Below, piece by piece: positions 1-5,383 of a stretch of DNA of 5,383 nucleotides. Each line of letters starts with the position of its first letter. The first letter of the stretch is position 1. The notes under the pieces are model-generated. The model saw only the letters and a list, made by a program, of their open reading frames with translations. It was not told the DNA's origin and ran no database searches. This DNA is from Treponema sp. (lineage in GTDB: Bacteria; Spirochaetota; Spirochaetia; Treponematales; Breznakiellaceae): the NCBI GenBank assembly GCA_031281685.1, contig JAITFA010000213.1:1-5383 (forward strand). The letters are read 5' to 3'. Position numbers and translations under genes: made by a program.

Positions 1-17
1 CAACCATAACAATCATC

Positions 18-47
18 TTGACAGGTCATAAATCTATACGGTATAAT
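18..47 (+). promoter_or_regulatory. Perfect-consensus sigma70 promoter
   Basis: TTGACA (18-23) and TATAAT (42-47) both match the sigma70 consensus exactly and are separated by 18 nt, one more than the optimum. Transcription would start near 53-54. No open reading frame with a convincing start follows at a normal mRNA distance. Downstream lies a highly self-complementary stretch ending in a T-run, so the promoter most likely drives a stable RNA. The match is seen directly; activity is inferred. Confidence 0.7.
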
Positions 48-53
48 CAATTA

Positions 54-314
54 GTTACATTATAAGGGCTTAGAGGCGGACTAGTCAAGGTTAGTAGGCA
101 GAGAAGGCGCTTATTTGCATAGTATGAGCCGGGAGCGAATTCTAGTGTTATGCTTGCCGTGGTCAAACGCATGGAAATAGTGTAGCGGTTCCTGAAATCT
201 TGTACAAGCGCCTGTCAGGAGGGTTGTTAAAAAGGTGAAAGAATTTTCCCAACGCCGCCAGTTACGCTGGTCAGCGTGTAATTGCTCAGCCTAAGCGTTC
301 CTTCGATATTTTTT
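54..314 (+). ncRNA. Candidate structured non-coding RNA, family unknown
   Basis: A consensus promoter ends at 47 and a run of six T lies at 309-314, framing about 260 nt without a convincing gene. Complementary segments nest well. A closing stem pairs 64-73 with 291-303 (ten pairs with a 3-nt bulge). One nucleotide inward, 75-79 (GGCGG) pairs with 255-259 (CCGCC). Further in, 105-112 pairs with 206-213 over eight Watson-Crick pairs. A local hairpin occupies about 259-284, built around TTACGC and GCG..GTAA. TCCTGA (190-195) can also pair with TCAGGA (215-220); this crosses the 105-112 helix, so it is either a pseudoknot or an alternative fold. I looked for landmarks of known RNAs. The RNase P core (GAGGAAAGTCC-like), the SRP GGTCAGG/GGAAGG/AGCAGC loop, the tmRNA GGGGCTG start with CCA end, and 6S features were not found. 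Pairings are seen by eye; the RNA call is inference, and the ends are approximate. Confidence 0.5.
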
Positions 315-326
315 GCCCGTTTTTCC

Positions 327-360
327 CGGCAGCGCGGGCAAGAACAAGTCCGCGCTGCCG
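327..360 (-). terminator. Strong GC hairpin between convergent transcripts
   Basis: Segment 327-337 (CGGCAGCGCGG) is perfectly complementary to 350-360, an 11-bp stem extended inward by one G-U and one G-C pair, with an eight-base loop. It begins 11 nt past the pepF stop codon in the direction of pepF transcription. What follows on that strand is A-rich, not U-rich, so it is not a canonical intrinsic terminator. It may still end or protect the 3' end of pepF mRNA. The overlapping CGGGC (335-339) can alternatively pair with GCCCG (315-319). Confidence 0.4.
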
Positions 361-371
361 AGCGAGCTTTG

Positions 372-2189
372 TTACATCAATCCTTCCAGTTCATCCACAA
401 GCCCCTTGAACACAGCGCAAGCCGCCACAACCGGCGCGGGAGATGACATATCCACGCCCGCAACTTTGAGCGACTCAATGGGGAAGCGCGAGCCGCCGGA
501 CTTGAGGAAGGCGAAATAGTCTGTGCGCTCGGGTTCGCCGCCGCTCAAGACCCGCTCGGCAAGGGCAAGCGACGCTGAAATGCCAGTGGCGTATTTGTAC
601 ACATAGAAGGCGGTGTAAAAATGCGGAATACGCAGGCCCTCAAGGTCGCTCTCCGGTTCCAGTACCATTGTCGGGCCAAAATACTTCTCCAGCAGACGCC
701 GGTATTCAGCGCGAAGCGCGTCAACAGTGAGCGGCGCGCCGCTCTCTTCAAGCTCGTGGGTGATCTTCTCGAACTCAGCGAACATGGTCTGGCGATAGAG
801 CGTGGACAAAAGCTCGTCGGCGCGTTTGTTTATGACATAACGCTTGAGTTCCTTTGTGTCGGCAGTCTTTTTCAGATGGCGGAACAAGAGTTCCTCGTTA
901 AAGGTACTGGCGACTTCAGCTTCAAAGATCGTATAGCCGTACTGCATGAACGGGTTTGAACGGGCTGAATACCACGAGTGCATGGAATGACCGCCCTCAT
1001 GCGCCAGAGTAAACACGTCGCGGATGGAGTCTTCCTTATAGTTCATCAGGATATAGGGATCGCCAGCGTAACTTCCGGCGGAAAAAGCGCCGGAGCGTTT
1101 GCCCTTGTTCTCGTAACGGTCAGCCCAGCGGCCAAGCAAGCCGTTGCGAAGGGTGCCGACGTACTCATCGCCCAGCGGCGACAGCGCCTCTGACACCAGA
1201 TCGACCGCTTCCTCCCAAGTGTTTTTCCTAGTCTCCGCCTGCGGCACTATCGGCGTGTACACGTCGTAGTGGCGCAGTTCGTCGATGCCCAGGGCGCGTT
1301 TCCGTAGGACATAGTAACGGTGAAGCGGCGCGAGGTTGTCGCTTATGGTAGAGATAAGGTTGTCATAGACCGCCTCACTCACGTCGTCAGGGAAGAGGGC
1401 GGCTGCGCGTGCTGACGGATAGCCGCGAATACGGGCGCGAATCACATCCTGTTTAACCGAACCGGAGTACAGGGTTGCAAGCGTGGTCTTGTGCGCCTCG
1501 AAACGCTGATAGAAAGCCTTGTATGTGCGGCGTCGCAGGTCGCGGTCCGGGTGTTCTATAAGCACTGACCAGCTTGACTGGGACAGAGGCCGTTTGCCTT
1601 CGGGCGTGTCAATCACACCGAAGTCCATGTCCACGTTGCTCAGTACCGAAAAGGCGTCGCTGGCAATGCCCTCACCTTCAGCGTGGATGGCGAGGAGCTG
1701 TTCCTCCTTATCACTGAGGATATACGACTTATACCGAAGCAACTTTTTCAGGTAGATACGGTAGTCGTTAAGGCGCGTATTCTCAAGGAAGCGCGCCATA
1801 TCCGCGTCCGGTATCGCCTGAATCTCTGGTACAGCCCAGGCGCGGGCGGCTTGAGCCTTTGCCGCAACCATCACGAAGCGACCGTTCATGGCGCGGGCTG
1901 CGCTGTCGCCCTCGTCCACGGTCTGCCTGAGATGGCTGTAATAGCCCAGTCGCTCGGCGAGCAGGTCGAAGTCGCGGTAAAAGTCGAGGTACGCCGCGAG
2001 GCTTTCCGCATCCGCACCGAGTGTGCCGCGAAAAGCCGCTATCTTCTCAATACGGCTTTCGTATTCAATAAGCCCCGCGTCCCACGCGCTGTCATTGGGG
2101 AATAGTTTCGATAGGTCCCAGGTGTTATGGGGATCAACCTCTGATCGCAAGGGAATTTTCGCGGTATCCGCGCTGTTGTGTGTTGTCAT
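372..2189 (-). CDS. pepF: Oligoendopeptidase F (M3B zinc peptidase)
   Basis: This 605-residue cytoplasmic zinc endopeptidase of the M3B family is expected to hydrolyse short oligopeptides to smaller peptides and amino acids. Length is typical. The N-terminal SEVDPHNTWDLSKLF (about 16-30) is the usual opening of the family, followed by the helical PepF N-terminal domain. The catalytic domain carries SGAFSAGSY (366-374), the zinc motif HEGGH (397-401, ligands His397 and His401, catalytic Glu398) and FEAEVASTFNE (422-432), whose Glu425 is the probable third ligand. Downstream, HFYTAFYVYKYATG (523-536) and the C-terminal GGSRFPIESLKVAGVDM complete the family signature. No signal peptide or membrane segment is seen. 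The ATG at 2187-2189 is chosen because an in-frame TAA lies four codons upstream and the N-terminal family motif begins soon after it. No clear Shine-Dalgarno precedes it, so initiation may be weak. It is transcribed divergently from pckG and convergently with the candidate RNA. All catalytic residues are present, so it should be active. Confidence 0.97.
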   Translation of the reverse strand: MTTHNSADTAKIPLRSEVDPHNTWDLSKLFPNDSAWDAGLIEYESRIEKIAAFRGTLGADAESLAAYLDFYRDFDLLAERLGYYSHLRQTVDEGDSAARAMNGRFVMVAAKAQAARAWAVPEIQAIPDADMARFLENTRLNDYRIYLKKLLRYKSYILSDKEEQLLAIHAEGEGIASDAFSVLSNVDMDFGVIDTPEGKRPLSQSSWSVLIEHPDRDLRRRTYKAFYQRFEAHKTTLATLYSGSVKQDVIRARIRGYPSARAAALFPDDVSEAVYDNLISTISDNLAPLHRYYVLRKRALGIDELRHYDVYTPIVPQAETRKNTWEEAVDLVSEALSPLGDEYVGTLRNGLLGRWADRYENKGKRSGAFSAGSYAGDPYILMNYKEDSIRDVFTLAHEGGHSMHSWYSARSNPFMQYGYTIFEAEVASTFNEELLFRHLKKTADTKELKRYVINKRADELLSTLYRQTMFAEFEKITHELEESGAPLTVDALRAEYRRLLEKYFGPTMVLEPESDLEGLRIPHFYTAFYVYKYATGISASLALAERVLSGGEPERTDYFAFLKSGGSRFPIESLKVAGVDMSSPAPVVAACAVFKGLVDELEGLM

Positions 2190-2244
2190 AGGGTAATCTT
2201 ATCATCAATAGAGACAAAAAAGGCAAGTCATTCCCGCTGAGTGC

Positions 2245-2273
2245 TTGCTATGATAGTTTCTTCTTGTTAATAT
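2245..2273 (+). promoter_or_regulatory. Possible pckG promoter
   Basis: TTGCTA (2245-2250) and TAATAT (2268-2273) are spaced by exactly 17 nt, each matching four of six sigma70 consensus positions. They lie in the AT-rich 126-bp divergent spacer and would give a leader of roughly 35 nt before the pckG start. TATAGT at 2295-2300 is a closer -10 match but has no partner at -35. Weak call based on spacing and location. Confidence 0.35.
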
Positions 2274-2315
2274 ATTTATGGATAAAGATTTATTTATAGT
2301 AGCAAGGAGTTTTGT

Positions 2316-4181
2316 ATGAAATTAGAAGATTTGAGACACGCTGGTTTGAAGAAATGGATTCAGGAAGCGGTTGCGCTCATGGGTCCTGACGCGGTTGAAA
2401 TCTGTGAAGGAACACAGGCTGAGTATGACCGGATGATCAAGATTACGATTGACGCCGGACTAGCCACGCCGCTCAATCCTGAAAAAAAGCCGGGCTGTGT
2501 GCTGTATCGCTCGGATCCGTCGGATGTAGCGCGAGTTGAAAATCGCACGTTCATTGCCTCGGAGAAAGAATCGGACGCTGGCCCCACGAACCACTGGACG
2601 CCGCCTGCTGAACTGAAAAAGACCATGAGCGCCCTGTATAAGGGCAGCATGAAGGGTCGCACCATGTATGTGATCCCCTTCTCCATGGGTCCGGTTGGCT
2701 CAGACATTGCCAAGATCGGCGTTCAAGTTACTGATTCCGCGTATGTAGTGGCGAACATGCACATTATGACGCGGGTTGGTACGAAGGTACTGGAGGTACT
2801 CGGCGAGGATGGCGCATACGTTCCCTGCTTCCACTCGGTTGGCAAACCGCTGGATTCCATCACGCTTGATTCACGCGAGGGCAAGCGGTCTTTCAAAGAA
2901 ATAGACAACGGCAAGTGGCCCTGCGCTCCCATGGAAAAGAAGTATATTTCGCACTTCCCTGAGACACGGGAAATCTGGTCTTACGGCTCAGGCTACGGCG
3001 GCAACGCGCTTCTGGGCAAAAAGTGTCTGGCACTCCGCATAGCGACAGTGCTGGCGCGTGATGAAGGCTGGCTCGCGGAACATATGCTCATCCTCAAGCT
3101 CACCAACCCCCAGGGCGAAGTGAAATATGTTACCGGCGCGTTCCCGTCGGCTTGCGGCAAGACCAACCTCGCCATGCTTATCCCCACGCTTCCCGGCTGG
3201 ACAGTTGAAACGGTCGGCGACGACATCGCGTGGATGAAGTTCGGCGCTGACGGACGTCTCTACGCCATCAACCCGGAAGCGGGCTTCTTTGGCGTGGCTC
3301 CCGGCACAAACGACGAGTCCAATTTCAACGCGATGAGGGCTTGCGAGAAGAACTCCATCTTCACCAACTGCGGTCTCACCGAAGACGGCGATATATGGTG
3401 GGAAATGATCGGCCACGGAGCCCCGGGCAAAGAGATCATCGACTGGAAGGGCAACAAGCAGCCTGCGCCCAAGAAGGACAAGAGTCCCAAGGGTGAGGAA
3501 ATCGCGCACCCCAATGCCCGCTTCACCGCGCCCGCGAAACAATGCCCCTGTATCGCTAAGGAATGGGAAGACCCCAAAGGCGTTCCCATCAGCGCGTTCC
3601 TCTTCGGTGGACGCCGCCCCAAAACTATCCCGCTCGTAAATCAGGCAAAGAACTGGGAACACGGCGTGTTCATGGGTTCCATCGTCGGCTCGGAAGTTAC
3701 CGCCGCGATCATCTCGGACCAGGTCGGTCAGGTTCGCCGCGACCCCTTTGCTATGCTCCCCTTCTGTGGCTATCACATGGGCGACTACTTCAAGCACTGG
3801 CTCACCCTCGGCGCTACCCATGACGAGTCCAAGCTGCCGAAGATTTTCTTCGTGAACTGGTTCCGCAAGAACAGCGATGACAAGTTTATATGGCCGGGCT
3901 ATGGCGAGAACTCCCGTGTGCTTGCGTGGATTTTCGACCGCTGCGATGGCAAGGGCAAGAGCGTTGACACGCCCATCGGTATTCTGCCGACTGCCGACGC
4001 TATTGAGCGTCCCGACGGTGTTAGCGAAGCGGATATGGCCGAGCTGCTCAAGGTTGATATAGATGGCTGGAAAAAGGAAATCGCTGACGTGCGTAAGAAC
4101 CACTATCCCAAGTTTGGCGACAAGCTCCCCAAAGAGCTATATGCCCAGCTTGACGCGATTGAACAGCGCCTTAATGCGTAA
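2316..4181 (+). CDS. pckG: Phosphoenolpyruvate carboxykinase (GTP)
   Basis: The 621-residue product interconverts oxaloacetate plus GTP with PEP, CO2 and GDP in the cytoplasm, linking C4 acids to glycolysis and gluconeogenesis. Length is normal for the GTP family. Landmarks in order are: DAGPTNHW (87-94), typical of bacterial members; [14 protein letters not shown] (113-126); [13 protein letters not shown] (225-237); the P-loop [11 protein letters not shown] (274-284) with the reactive Cys280; [10 protein letters not shown] (301-310) with metal-binding aspartates; NARFTAP (400-406); FGGRRP (430-435); and the guanine pocket, where Phe516, Phe524, Tyr529 and Asn532 lie in [16 protein letters not shown]. 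Tyr529 replaces the Phe usual in vertebrate enzymes, a conservative change. Every catalytic element is intact. The ATG is supported by AAGGAG at 2304-2309, six nt upstream. The gene stands alone, divergent from pepF, and is followed by hairpins at 4170-4189 and 4201-4234. In a fermenter it may run towards oxaloacetate (CO2 fixation), but the sequence does not decide direction. Confidence 0.99.
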   Translation: MKLEDLRHAGLKKWIQEAVALMGPDAVEICEGTQAEYDRMIKITIDAGLATPLNPEKKPGCVLYRSDPSDVARVENRTFIASEKESDAGPTNHWTPPAELKKTMSALYKGSMKGRTMYVIPFSMGPVGSDIAKIGVQVTDSAYVVANMHIMTRVGTKVLEVLGEDGAYVPCFHSVGKPLDSITLDSREGKRSFKEIDNGKWPCAPMEKKYISHFPETREIWSYGSGYGGNALLGKKCLALRIATVLARDEGWLAEHMLILKLTNPQGEVKYVTGAFPSACGKTNLAMLIPTLPGWTVETVGDDIAWMKFGADGRLYAINPEAGFFGVAPGTNDESNFNAMRACEKNSIFTNCGLTEDGDIWWEMIGHGAPGKEIIDWKGNKQPAPKKDKSPKGEEIAHPNARFTAPAKQCPCIAKEWEDPKGVPISAFLFGGRRPKTIPLVNQAKNWEHGVFMGSIVGSEVTAAIISDQVGQVRRDPFAMLPFCGYHMGDYFKHWLTLGATHDESKLPKIFFVNWFRKNSDDKFIWPGYGENSRVLAWIFDRCDGKGKSVDTPIGILPTADAIERPDGVSEADMAELLKVDIDGWKKEIADVRKNHYPKFGDKLPKELYAQLDAIEQRLNA

Positions 4182-4189
4182 GCATTAAG
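4170..4189 (+). other. Hairpin with the pckG stop codon in its loop
   Basis: CTTAATGC (4170-4177) is perfectly complementary to GCATTAAG (4182-4189), leaving the loop GTAA, which contains the TAA stop of pckG (4179-4181). The eight-bp stem lies 11 nt before the main terminator stem. It could form once the last ribosome leaves and protect the mRNA end, or it may be chance. The repeat is seen; the role is speculation. Confidence 0.4.
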
Positions 4190-4200
4190 CTGAATGTGCT

Positions 4201-4240
4201 AAACAGAGTCCCGTAGCGATACGGGACTCTGTTTGTTTAG
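4201..4240 (+). terminator. Intrinsic terminator of pckG
   Basis: AAACAGAGTCCCGTA (4201-4215) and its exact complement at 4220-4234 form a 15-bp stem with the tetraloop GCGA, 20 nt after the pckG stop codon. It is followed by GTTTGTTTAG, a T-rich though interrupted tail. The duplicated GTTT lets GCTAAAC (4198-4204) pair instead with GTTTAGC (4235-4241), an alternative outer register. The stem is A-rich on the 5' side and T-rich on the 3' side, so it may work weakly on the other strand too, ending transcripts arriving from the right. Confidence 0.85.
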
Positions 4241-4281
4241 CAGTACATTAGGCTAAAAATATGGTTAAAGGGACCGCAGAT

Positions 4282-4401
4282 TCAGTCCTTAAAAGCCGCA
4301 ACCGCGTCGCGTACCCAGCGCAGGTGGTCCAGATTAAGGAAACCGTAGGTTTCCAGGGCTTGCAAAAATGTGGGTGGAGTGAGCCGTGGGAGCGCAGCGA
4401 C
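4282..4401 (-). pseudogene. C-terminal-like coding remnant, unidentified
   Basis: A 39-codon open stretch on the minus strand, closed by TGA at 4282-4284 and bounded upstream by an in-frame TAG at 4402-4404, has no credible start codon or ribosome site. Its translation looks protein-like: TPPTFLQALETYGF (about 8-21) runs into LNLDHLRWVRDAVAAFKD, with an amphipathic helical end. Codon choice (CTG, GAC, CGC, GCG) resembles pepF and pckG more than the AT-rich gene to the right. Reading on through the TAG gives a low-complexity LKRLGVLFA-like stretch from a palindromic region, which suggests a dispersed repeat adjoining or containing a gene tail. I do not recognise the family. It could also be a non-coding repeat that happens to be open. 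Confidence 0.35.
4338..4354. repeat. Short perfect palindrome in the pckG-thpR spacer
   Basis: GGAAACC (4338-4344) and GGTTTCC (4348-4354) form a seven-bp stem with the loop GTA. It lies inside the coding-like remnant, where it spells the residues around ETYGF. This is either coincidence within a coding tail or a sign that the whole spacer is a palindromic repeat element. Confidence 0.4.
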
Positions 4402-4421
4402 CTAGGCGAACAGAACCCCGA

Positions 4422-4435
4422 GCCGCTTTAGCGGC
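4422..4435. repeat. REP-like GC palindrome downstream of thpR
   Basis: GCCGC (4422-4426) and GCGGC (4431-4435) are perfectly complementary around TTTA, a small extragenic palindrome 40 nt past the stop codon of the minus-strand phosphoesterase gene. The surrounding 4370-4440 is GC-rich and rich in short GAGC/GCGAAGCG words, unlike the AT-rich gene that follows. This is the composition expected of a dispersed intergenic repeat. No second copy lies in this window, so repeat status is unproven. No U-tract follows on either strand. Confidence 0.35.
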
Positions 4436-4474
4436 GAAGCGTATACAGTCCCGTTATGCGCCGTTCTTTCTGTT

Positions 4475-5056
4475 TCATATCAACCTTGCCGATCTTTGCA
4501 GTACATACACGCCGCCAGAAATCCGTTTATCAGAAATATAAACAACAACCTTATCAAAAATACATTCAAGAGGCTCCAATTCCAATTTCTTTACCCACCC
4601 AACAGGCAAAGCTGGTCTTCTCCTGCGCTCTTTACGCACCAAAGTAATATGGGGATTCTTGAACTGAATATATTTACTTGATAGCAAACCGTTCACTTTT
4701 TCGGCAATTCTACCTGAAAGTTCCGCCATTCTATCACTACCCTTCTCAAAGGATAGTCCCACGGTATTTCTGTGTCCGTAATAACCACAATCTTTTGGAA
4801 AAGTTTCAAATTTTCCCGTAACACCAATAATAAGACCAAATCCAAAAACCTCTTGTTCAACCGCCATACACACACGTTCAACATCAATAGCATCGCCTAG
4901 TTTTCCCCAAAAACCCAATGTAACCCGCCATTCTTCTTTGTCCAGCCACATATAGTGCGGCGAAGACCTGAACAACACTTTTCTCAATGCCCCCGTCCTT
5001 TTATCAAGTTCATACTTAAAAGGGCGCGGCAAAGGCAACGCTATATTTATACGCAT
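4475..5056 (-). CDS. LigT/ThpR-like 2H phosphoesterase with degraded first motif
   Basis: This 193-residue protein has the layout of the LigT/ThpR family (RNA 2',3'-cyclic phosphodiesterase, 2H superfamily): the opening MRINIALPLP, a first catalytic strand in WLDKEEWRVTLGFWG (37-51), a central half ending in KFETFP (82-87), a second motif NPHITLVR (134-141), and a C-terminal VVVYISDKRISGGVYVL (170-186). Active members hydrolyse cyclic phosphate through two HxT/S motifs. Here the second (His136, Thr138) is intact, but the first reads RVTL, with Arg44 (codon CGG) in place of His. Catalysis is therefore doubtful, though RNA or nucleotide binding could remain. I start at the ATG at 5056 because family members begin with this strand; GGGAG lies only two nt upstream, an unusually short spacing. 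The frame is open to a TTG at 5134, but those 26 residues do not look like the family. Composition is more AT-rich than pckG, suggesting separate ancestry. Confidence 0.72.
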   Translation of the reverse strand: MRINIALPLPRPFKYELDKRTGALRKVLFRSSPHYMWLDKEEWRVTLGFWGKLGDAIDVERVCMAVEQEVFGFGLIIGVTGKFETFPKDCGYYGHRNTVGLSFEKGSDRMAELSGRIAEKVNGLLSSKYIQFKNPHITLVRKERRRRPALPVGWVKKLELEPLECIFDKVVVYISDKRISGGVYVLQRSARLI

Positions 5057-5107
5057 AACTCCCACAGTATTAAAAAGGGGGTGCATCCATAGTTGAATAT
5101 GAAAGCC

Positions 5108-5125
5108 GCAATCCTTTTGGATTGC
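5108..5125 (-). terminator. Perfect hairpin between the right-edge remnant and the phosphoesterase gene
   Basis: GCAATCC (5108-5114) and GGATTGC (5119-5125) pair perfectly around a four-base loop. On the minus strand this lies 22 nt past the stop codon at 5148 and about 50 nt before the phosphoesterase start. It could terminate the upstream remnant's transcript or act as a leader structure. Only a short, interrupted U stretch follows (GGCTTTC), so termination would be weak. It argues against translation from the TTG at 5134, which would run through it. Confidence 0.35.
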
Positions 5126-5147
5126 ATGATACAAACAACCGTAAGTT

Positions 5148-5383
5148 TTAAGTGTTGTTAATGTCTAATCTTTTTTGTTCTCTCCTGCCACCCATGACAT
5201 TTTTTACCACTCTCGATGGTTGTTTATATTTCTCACAGAAAGCAGGATAGAAACCCCTGGAATTAACATCCCAGGCAGGCTCATAGTTTGTACCACTTCT
5301 TTCAATTCAGCACTATGGAATTTCGCACCCCCTAAAATCCCTTTTCTAAAGCCTCTTCAATTTTTGAGGCGTCAAATTCAACA
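5148..5383 (-). pseudogene. Decayed coding sequence running off the right edge, unidentified
   Basis: On the minus strand, protein-like segments appear in three successive frames. From the edge, a frame reading VEFDASKIEEALEKGF ends at TAG (5332-5334). An overlapping frame gives GAKFHSAELKEVVQ (about 5299-5340). A third frame, open from 5306 to the TAA at 5148-5150, gives 52 codons including SGTNYEPAWDVNSRGFYPAF and CEKYKQPSRVVKNVMGG, with a basic tail and no start codon near its beginning. Together they look like one C-terminal region broken by two frameshifts. I do not recognise the family. The plus strand is also open for about 70 codons opposite (from about 5166 to the edge) but lacks a start, and its translation is less protein-like. 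Sequencing error or chance openness are alternatives. Confidence 0.35.

Noticed and set aside
124..180. 18-codon ATG open frame (MSRERILVLCL...) inside the candidate RNA
   Set aside because: No Shine-Dalgarno precedes it and it overlaps predicted helices. Such short frames occur by chance.
54..314. RNase P RNA, SRP RNA, tmRNA or 6S RNA
   Set aside because: The size and promoter would allow one of these, but the conserved core words expected of RNase P, SRP and tmRNA were not found, and no 6S-like overall match was seen. A very divergent member cannot be excluded by eye.
313..519. 68-codon plus-strand open frame over the end of pepF
   Set aside because: It overlaps the pepF 3' end antisense, has no ribosome site, and reads through the 327-360 hairpin.
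1683..2105. 140-codon plus-strand open frame antisense to pepF
   Set aside because: A shadow of the peptidase coding sequence with no recognisable protein family features.
2988..4103. Long 371-codon minus-strand open frame opposite pckG
   Set aside because: It lies wholly antisense to the strongly conserved PEPCK sequence, has no family features, and is a typical antisense opening in GC-rich codon-biased coding DNA.
4456..4681. Two plus-strand open frames of about 60 codons opposite the phosphoesterase gene
   Set aside because: Both are antisense to a frame with clear LigT/ThpR motifs and show no domain features or ribosome sites.
5057..5134. N-terminal extension of the phosphoesterase to a TTG start
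   Set aside because: The extra 26 residues do not resemble the family N-terminus, no ribosome site precedes the TTG, and a perfect hairpin lies within it.
5161..5250. Plus-strand 29-codon frame beginning MSNLFCSLL
   Set aside because: No ribosome site and low-complexity translation. The opposite strand is more protein-like.

Overview
The window carries two well-conserved housekeeping enzymes in the middle, a probable structured RNA locus on the left, and a lower-GC, partly decayed accessory stretch on the right. The organism is a bacterium of moderate GC. A GTP-type PEP carboxykinase next to an M3B oligoendopeptidase F, with no Rossmann-type ATP-PEPCK, fits an anaerobic, peptide-fermenting lineage. 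A Treponema-like spirochaete is my best guess, but this rests on general family knowledge and not on a search.

Layout: 1-314 has no protein gene. It opens with a perfect-consensus sigma70 promoter (TTGACA, 18 nt, TATAAT), followed by about 260 nt with several long-range complementary segments and a T-run at 309-314. I read it as an unidentified non-coding RNA. A strong hairpin (327-360) separates it from the convergent gene pepF (372-2189, minus), a zinc oligoendopeptidase of normal length. A 126-bp divergent spacer then leads to pckG (2316-4181, plus), a complete GTP-dependent PEP carboxykinase ending in two hairpins, the second a 15-bp terminator-like stem.

From 4235 to 4474 there is no intact gene. 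This spacer holds a 39-codon coding-looking tail on the minus strand that lacks a start, plus short palindromes, and looks like a gene remnant or dispersed repeat. Next comes a small minus-strand gene of the LigT/ThpR 2H phosphoesterase family (4475-5056), in which the first catalytic HxT motif reads RVTL. Upstream of it, 5148-5383 contains coding-like fragments in different minus-strand frames, probably a decayed gene running off the right edge. All right-hand pieces lie on the minus strand and are more AT-rich than pepF and pckG.

The genes do not form one operon. PepF would cut imported oligopeptides to amino acids, and PEPCK links oxaloacetate to PEP at the junction of amino-acid carbon and glycolysis/gluconeogenesis, so the pair is metabolically compatible. 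No direct functional coupling is visible. The most promising undescribed item is the candidate RNA at the left.
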